This document shows positions 23,441 through 27,143 of a stretch of 27,143 bases of DNA, in pieces. Origin of the DNA: an uncultured Lachnospiraceae bacterium (GTDB taxonomy: Bacteria > Bacillota > Clostridia > Lachnospirales > Lachnospiraceae). A program made the translations under genes and the position numbers. How positions within the stretch are numbered: the stretch's first letter is position 1; each line of letters opens with the position of its first letter. Below the pieces are notes generated by a model. The model did not search any database. It saw only the letters and a list, made by a program, of their open reading frames with translations, and was not told the DNA's origin. The stretch is taken from positions 1-27,143 of the forward strand of contig CAJTQO010000043.1 in assembly GCA_910578405.1 (NCBI GenBank). The letters are read 5' to 3'.

Positions 23441-25597
23441 ATGAGCAAAGTATTCAAGAAAAAATTGGCAGAGGCTGCCAAAAAAAGCAGGAGAGTCCTT
23501 ATCGCAGCCACCGCAGGGGCTGTGGCGTTTGGCAGTATTGGTTATGCGCAGGCGGCAAGCGTGGAAGATGTTTTCGACGAACGTTATTATGCGGATGAGT
23601 ACCCGGATCTTAAGGCTGCATATGGCTATGACAGAACCGCCCTGTTAAAGCATTTTATGAAATTCGGCCTGGCCGAAGGCAGGGTTATGAATGAAATGAT
23701 AGACATAGTCAAATACAAAGAGATTTATAAGGATCTGCAGGCCGCTTTTGGCGATGACTGGGATGCTTATATTGAGCATTATCTCCGCTATGGCGCTTTC
23801 GAGCAAAGAGACAGCGGCACCGACTTTGATCCTGTGGATTATCTTAACCGGTACAGCGAATTGCAGGCGGCCTTTGGCAATGATTTGCTGGCGGCATACG
23901 AACATTACAAGGAATTTGGAAAACAGGAAGGCAGGGAAGGCAGAAGTGAAGTTACGGTAAAGGCTGAGCAAAAAGCGGCGACATATGCCAGTCCTGCACC
24001 GACTGCGGAAGAATCCTCCGATTCCTCAGAACCTGCGCAGACGCCTTCAGAGCCAACGGAAAACCCCTCACAACCTACAGAACCGGAAGTAGGCGTTTTT
24101 GAGATTCAAAGCGTGGAGGTTATTGGCGATGGGCGCATCAGAGTCACCTTGAATCAGAGAACGGAACAGGCTCTTACCTTGGAAGCATTCAGCATCATAT
24201 GTAATAGCGGCGGTTCCGATATGACGATTCTGTCTGTATCCACAAACGATAACATGGTTTATGACCTGTCAACCACCTACTACAGAGATCAGGAATACGA
24301 TATACAGATTACCCTTGCCGACGGCACAGCTATCTCAAAGGTCTTTTCGTATCGGACGGACTGCGCGCAGCTTACAAGCATTAACGCTGTCCGCACAAGC
24401 GCCAATGAAGCAAGAATCACCTATATTTCAGACCAACCTGGCTATTTCTATTATATTTTAAGGGAAAACGGACAGGCTGTGGCTTTAGCCGCTGAAGTAA
24501 CGGAATCGGAAATTATAAGCAATGGCGTTAAGACGGAAATGAAACAGCATGAGAATGCTTTGACCATTACCGGCCTGGCCGAGGGTATGCCCTACACCAT
24601 GTATTATGTGGCTGTCAACACGGAAGAAAAGTCAACCTTAGTAAAAAGCCTTTCCATCGCCGGGGAAGTCCATGCTGAGAATGCAACCGCAATCAAAAGA
24701 GCCGAAGCATTTGACGAGAAACTGGAAAACGGTGAATACTTATATGGTTTTGAGATAGAGCTGGAAAACGCCACTCCGGAAAGCCTGACTCTGGAGCAGT
24801 TTGAAATAAGCTGTCCGCTTAGCGAGACAACGCTTGGAGAGGTAAGGACTTCCGATAATAGGGTTTACCGTGTGTATATGCAAAGAGGCAGCATCCCTCA
24901 GGGCAATAATACTTATACAATCTTAATCACTTTAAACGACGGCACGCAGTTAAACGGCTCATGCTACCTTGATTTGCAGGCGCCCAGAGTGAGCGCAAGA
25001 AGCATTGAATGGAAAGATACGGACACGATAGAAGTTACTGTCAACTCAGACGAAGCAGGCACGCTTTACTATGCAATTCAGGATGAAGTGGAAGGCGAGG
25101 GTACGATTGCGCCCAAGGATCCTGCACAGATTTATGCCAGCGGTTCGACGGTTTCCATGGGATACGGTTTGAATTACATAACGGTCAGCGGCGCAAGGGC
25201 AGGGCAATGGTTCTGCTTTGCGACAGAGGACGAAAGAGGCAACCGGGAAGATTTCTACAGCTATAAGCAGATTCCCGAATACACCGAACCGGCTCCCGAT
25301 GATACATCCAAGCCGGAAATTACAGACGTAACGGTTCTTTCCACTTCAAACGGCGCAAAGCTTAAAGTAGTGTTTAACCAAACCGTAAATGGGCTTTACG
25401 ACAATAGCATGACCCAAATCAGCGGAATTGACAAACGGCTGTCCTTTATCACGGAATACAGCTCTGAAGGAGAACTGGAAGACAATGTGCTGACCCTTAC
25501 TGTAATGGATCCGTCCATTTCCATACCTGAGGGCAACCATACCCTGACCATTGTATTCTATGACGGAAAAACATCTACGTTTGACTTCACGGCATAA
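23441..25597 (+). CDS. Secreted protein with three FD-YY-type repeats and Ig-like domains
   Basis: The 718-residue protein has a Sec signal peptide (basic residues 6-18, hydrophobic 19-33, likely cut after AQA at 38). Three ~40-residue repeats follow: about 43-82 (FDERYYADEYPDLKAAYG), 88-122 and 129-164. Each has the pattern Y-x-x-x-Y-x-x-L-(K/Q)-A-A-(Y/F)-G and ends H-(Y/F)-x-x-(F/Y)-G-x-x-E-x-R. Such repeats occur in many Clostridia surface proteins. A Ser/Pro/Thr linker (175-215) leads to beta-rich domains. Three stretches ending ITLADGT, ITLNDGT and IVFYDGK look like copies of one Ig-like fold, separated by fibronectin-like parts. No LPXTG, S-layer or choline-binding anchor is seen, so it may be released or held by the repeats. 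AGGAGAAGGG lies 12-19 bases before the ATG, which is far. Binding partner unknown. Confidence 0.85.
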   Translation: MSKVFKKKLAEAAKKSRRVLIAATAGAVAFGSIGYAQAASVEDVFDERYYADEYPDLKAAYGYDRTALLKHFMKFGLAEGRVMNEMIDIVKYKEIYKDLQAAFGDDWDAYIEHYLRYGAFEQRDSGTDFDPVDYLNRYSELQAAFGNDLLAAYEHYKEFGKQEGREGRSEVTVKAEQKAATYASPAPTAEESSDSSEPAQTPSEPTENPSQPTEPEVGVFEIQSVEVIGDGRIRVTLNQRTEQALTLEAFSIICNSGGSDMTILSVSTNDNMVYDLSTTYYRDQEYDIQITLADGTAISKVFSYRTDCAQLTSINAVRTSANEARITYISDQPGYFYYILRENGQAVALAAEVTESEIISNGVKTEMKQHENALTITGLAEGMPYTMYYVAVNTEEKSTLVKSLSIAGEVHAENATAIKRAEAFDEKLENGEYLYGFEIELENATPESLTLEQFEISCPLSETTLGEVRTSDNRVYRVYMQRGSIPQGNNTYTILITLNDGTQLNGSCYLDLQAPRVSARSIEWKDTDTIEVTVNSDEAGTLYYAIQDEVEGEGTIAPKDPAQIYASGSTVSMGYGLNYITVSGARAGQWFCFATEDERGNREDFYSYKQIPEYTEPAPDDTSKPEITDVTVLSTSNGAKLKVVFNQTVNGLYDNSMTQISGIDKRLSFITEYSSEGELEDNVLTLTVMDPSISIPEGNHTLTIVFYDGKTSTFDFTA

Positions 25598-25605
25598 ACG
25601 TCCAT

Positions 25606-25732
25606 AGCGTATTTGAAAATTGCTTTCTGGCAAATGTACGTCACAATTTGTGGAAGATTTGCGCCAAAAGAAGGGCATATAATCTGAATTTGACACAAAT
25701 ATCACGCAAAGCGAGACCTACAGATGTCAGCA
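25606..25732. repeat. Palindromic element, copy 2
   Basis: Positions 25618-25730 repeat 7791-7901 in the same orientation with about 85% identity and two small insertions. Shared blocks include AATTGCTTTCTGGC, ATGTACGTCACAATTTGTGG, GATTTGCGCCAAA, AAATATCACGCAAAG and ACAGATGTCAG. The left end ATAGCGTATTTGAA resembles the inverted right end of copy 1. The central pairing is weaker than in copy 1. It lies 8 bp after the stop codon of the secreted protein gene and before its terminator, so it is in the 3' untranslated RNA. Confidence 0.8.
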
Positions 25733-25738
25733 TAAAGA

Positions 25739-25770
25739 AGGCCGGGAATCTGTTTTTAGATTCCCGGCCT
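25739..25770 (+). terminator. Terminator after the secreted protein gene
   Basis: AGGCCGGGAATCT (25739-25751), loop GTTTTT, AGATTCCCGGCCT (25758-25770) is a perfect 13-bp stem, followed by ATCATTTTGT with a weak run of T. Confidence 0.8.
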
Positions 25771-25913
25771 ATCATTTTGTATTCGCTATTCATTCCCGAT
25801 TCCGCTTTTTAGCATCTATTCCAGCAGGCATTCTTTCCCTTTCAATAAAAAACAAAACCATATTTACGCATCTGTTCCCTTTTCACAACCATGGAACATA
25901 TAAAGCGGATGGA

Positions 25914-26623
25914 TTAATTTCCCATCATAATTTTCATATAGTCTTCTGTCTTATCCCGCATAATGCGCAGTCCCTCTGCAAGCTCTCCCATTACAAGCCT
26001 ATGGGAAATGAAGCATTCCGGAGCAACCCTTTTATGCTCCAGCCTCTTTAGCGCATAATGCCAGTCATCTTCTTTCGCGCAAGCCCCCCTTTCCCCAATG
26101 GGCAGAAAAGAGGAATTCCATGTGCCTGTTATGGATAGCTGGTTACGCAGGATTTTCCAATATACCTTTTTTTCCAACAACATATCCGTATCCGGGTTAC
26201 CCACCAGACAGACTTTCCCTCCGGGAGCCGTCAGTTCCACTGTCTGTGCAACCGTAGCATTGCGTCCTATGCATTCAAAAAACACTTCCGCGCCGGAATG
26301 GCCCGTATGCTCCATCAGCCATTTTCCCACCTGTCCTTCCCTGCTGTCACAATAATGGGATTTCGGTATGCCCATCCGTAGCGCCGTCTGCCTTTGAAAC
26401 TCTTTATTTCCAATTGCATAAATATTCTTTATTCCGGCTTCCAGCAGGAACATTAGCAGCAACGTCCCAATTGTCCCCATCCCATATACGGCAACTGCAT
26501 GATCCGTTTGCGGCGCAGCCCTTCGCATGGCATGGACGGCAACCGCCATCGGCTCCAGCATGGCCGCCTCCTCATAAGATACCTTATCCGGCAATTCTAT
26601 CAGATTTCTTTCCGGCTGTTTTT
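25914..26623 (-). pseudogene. Zinc-type polyol/alcohol dehydrogenase, 5' part removed by an insertion sequence
   Basis: About 236 residues remain of a medium-chain dehydrogenase that is normally near 345. The part starts PERNLIELPDKVSYEEAAML, the end of the GroES-like catalytic domain, and includes the Rossmann domain with GMGTIG and the sequence FFECIGRNATVAQTVELTAP. The catalytic zinc site and structural-zinc cysteines, which lie in the first ~120 residues, are absent. The coding match stops at 26623, where the IS end TGTCAAGCAC begins. The frame is open further to a GTG at 26631-26633 only because the IS end happens to be in frame. The sequence resembles galactitol-1-phosphate or sorbitol dehydrogenases; the exact substrate cannot be given. 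It is not expected to be active. The start side of the gene should be beyond the IS, outside the window. Confidence 0.8.
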
Positions 26624-27143
26624 TGTCAAGCACTTTTCCCTGAAAAAAGCGTCAAAATTCCCTTTTTTCGTACAGGGAATTCCCCTGCTTTCGGCGAGAC
26701 ATTTTTCTCAAGCATCCTGACGCATTAGCGCGTGTTCCATCCGGTAGCTGCGACCTTCAAAAATGAGCAGATGACCGTGATGCACCAGGCGATCTATCAT
26801 GGCGGCCGCCATCTGGTCATCCGTGAAGATCCCACCCCATTTGGAGAATTCCTGATTGGTCGTTAGTATCAGACTCTTGCTCTCATAGCTGTCTGATATC
26901 ACACGGAACAGCAGTTGGGAGCCGTCTTTATCTATCGGTACATAGCCCCATTCGTCGAGGATCAAAAGGTCAAGGGTACGCAGTTCCTTGAGCAGCCGCT
27001 CCAGAGTGCCGTTCTTACGGGCTTCCGCCAGCTTCAGCACCAGTTCTGTCACAGTATAGAACTTCGTTTTATAGCCCAGCTGACATGCTTTCACCCCCGC
27101 CGCTATCGCCATATGGGTCTTCCCTATCCCTACCGGTCCATAG
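26624..27143 (-). mobile_element. IS21-family insertion sequence, one end (partial)
   Basis: The element is recognised by its istB gene. Its end is placed at 26624 because the sequence TGTCAAGCACTTTTCCCTG begins with the TGT typical of IS21 ends and interrupts the dehydrogenase there. Related short pieces (CAAGCA, TTTTTTC, CAGGGAA) recur in the next 90 bp, like the multiple end repeats of this family. istA and the other end are outside the window, so the target duplication cannot be checked. Confidence 0.75.
26708..27143 (-). CDS. istB: IstB-like ATP-binding transposition helper of IS21 (partial)
   Basis: About 145 C-terminal residues are visible; the gene continues past the right edge (family length ~250). 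The last bases of the window encode the Walker A motif YGPVGIGKTH. Walker B is LLILDEWGYVPID. Further typical stretches are SLILTTNQEFSKWGGIF and MIDRLVHHGHLLIFEGRSYR. IstB is the AAA+ ATPase that helps the IstA transposase choose and join target DNA. The visible frame is intact, so the element may be functional. Confidence 0.95.
   Translation of the reverse strand, partial: YGPVGIGKTHMAIAAGVKACQLGYKTKFYTVTELVLKLAEARKNGTLERLLKELRTLDLLILDEWGYVPIDKDGSQLLFRVISDSYESKSLILTTNQEFSKWGGIFTDDQMAAAMIDRLVHHGHLLIFEGRSYRMEHALMRQDA

Overview
The window looks like chromosome from a Gram-positive, low-to-mid-GC anaerobe of the class Clostridia, most likely a gut Lachnospiraceae. The evidence is the gene order ispF / cysE-cysS-mrnC-rlmB / sigH, a cysteine T-box leader, AGGAGG ribosome binding sites, and a secreted protein with short FD-x-x-YY repeats of a kind common in that family. 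The species cannot be read from the sequence. Nearly all genes lie on the minus strand.

Left part (1-5400) is clearly more AT-rich than the rest and is probably an acquired island. It carries a 1594-residue STAND-type ATPase with an N-terminal PDDEXK/Mrr-like nuclease domain, resembling the AVAST (Avs, probably Avs4-like) phage sensors. A RhuM-family gene follows it 18 bp downstream, is broken by one in-frame TAG, and runs off the left edge. An operator-like inverted repeat lies in front of the ATPase. The island abuts the 3' end of rlmD, a 23S rRNA uracil methyltransferase gene of a family used by integrative elements as an attachment site. This rlmD has a long, basic N-terminal extension built from 36-bp tandem repeats.

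Positions 7600-8397 hold no gene but contain a run of large imperfect palindromes. One of them has a second copy at 25606-25732.

The central part (8398-19695) is a housekeeping block in two transcription groups. ispF, an Eis-like GNAT acetyltransferase, hflX and a VOC-fold protein form one. cysE, cysS, mrnC, rlmB, a membrane-anchored SGNH hydrolase and sigH form the other. The second group starts at a good promoter followed by a T-box with a TGC (Cys) specifier, so serine acetyltransferase and cysteinyl-tRNA synthetase should rise together when tRNA-Cys is uncharged. The SGNH protein carries ten VSGN-type short repeats around its catalytic domain and sits directly before sigH.

The right part (19967-27143) is accessory in character: a conserved-looking 159-aa protein, a 42-aa small gene with its own promoter, ribosome binding site and terminator, a 37-bp tandem repeat array, tRNA-Ala(CGC), a MATE efflux pump, and a secreted repeat protein. 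At the right edge the left end of an IS21-family element (istB gene) has cut off the 5' part of a zinc-type polyol/alcohol dehydrogenase gene.

Best candidates for new biology are the Avs-like/RhuM pair at the rlmD junction, the palindromic element family, the VSGN-repeat SGNH protein in the sigH operon, and the small gene beside the 37-bp array. All functional statements rest on reading the sequence; no database search was possible.
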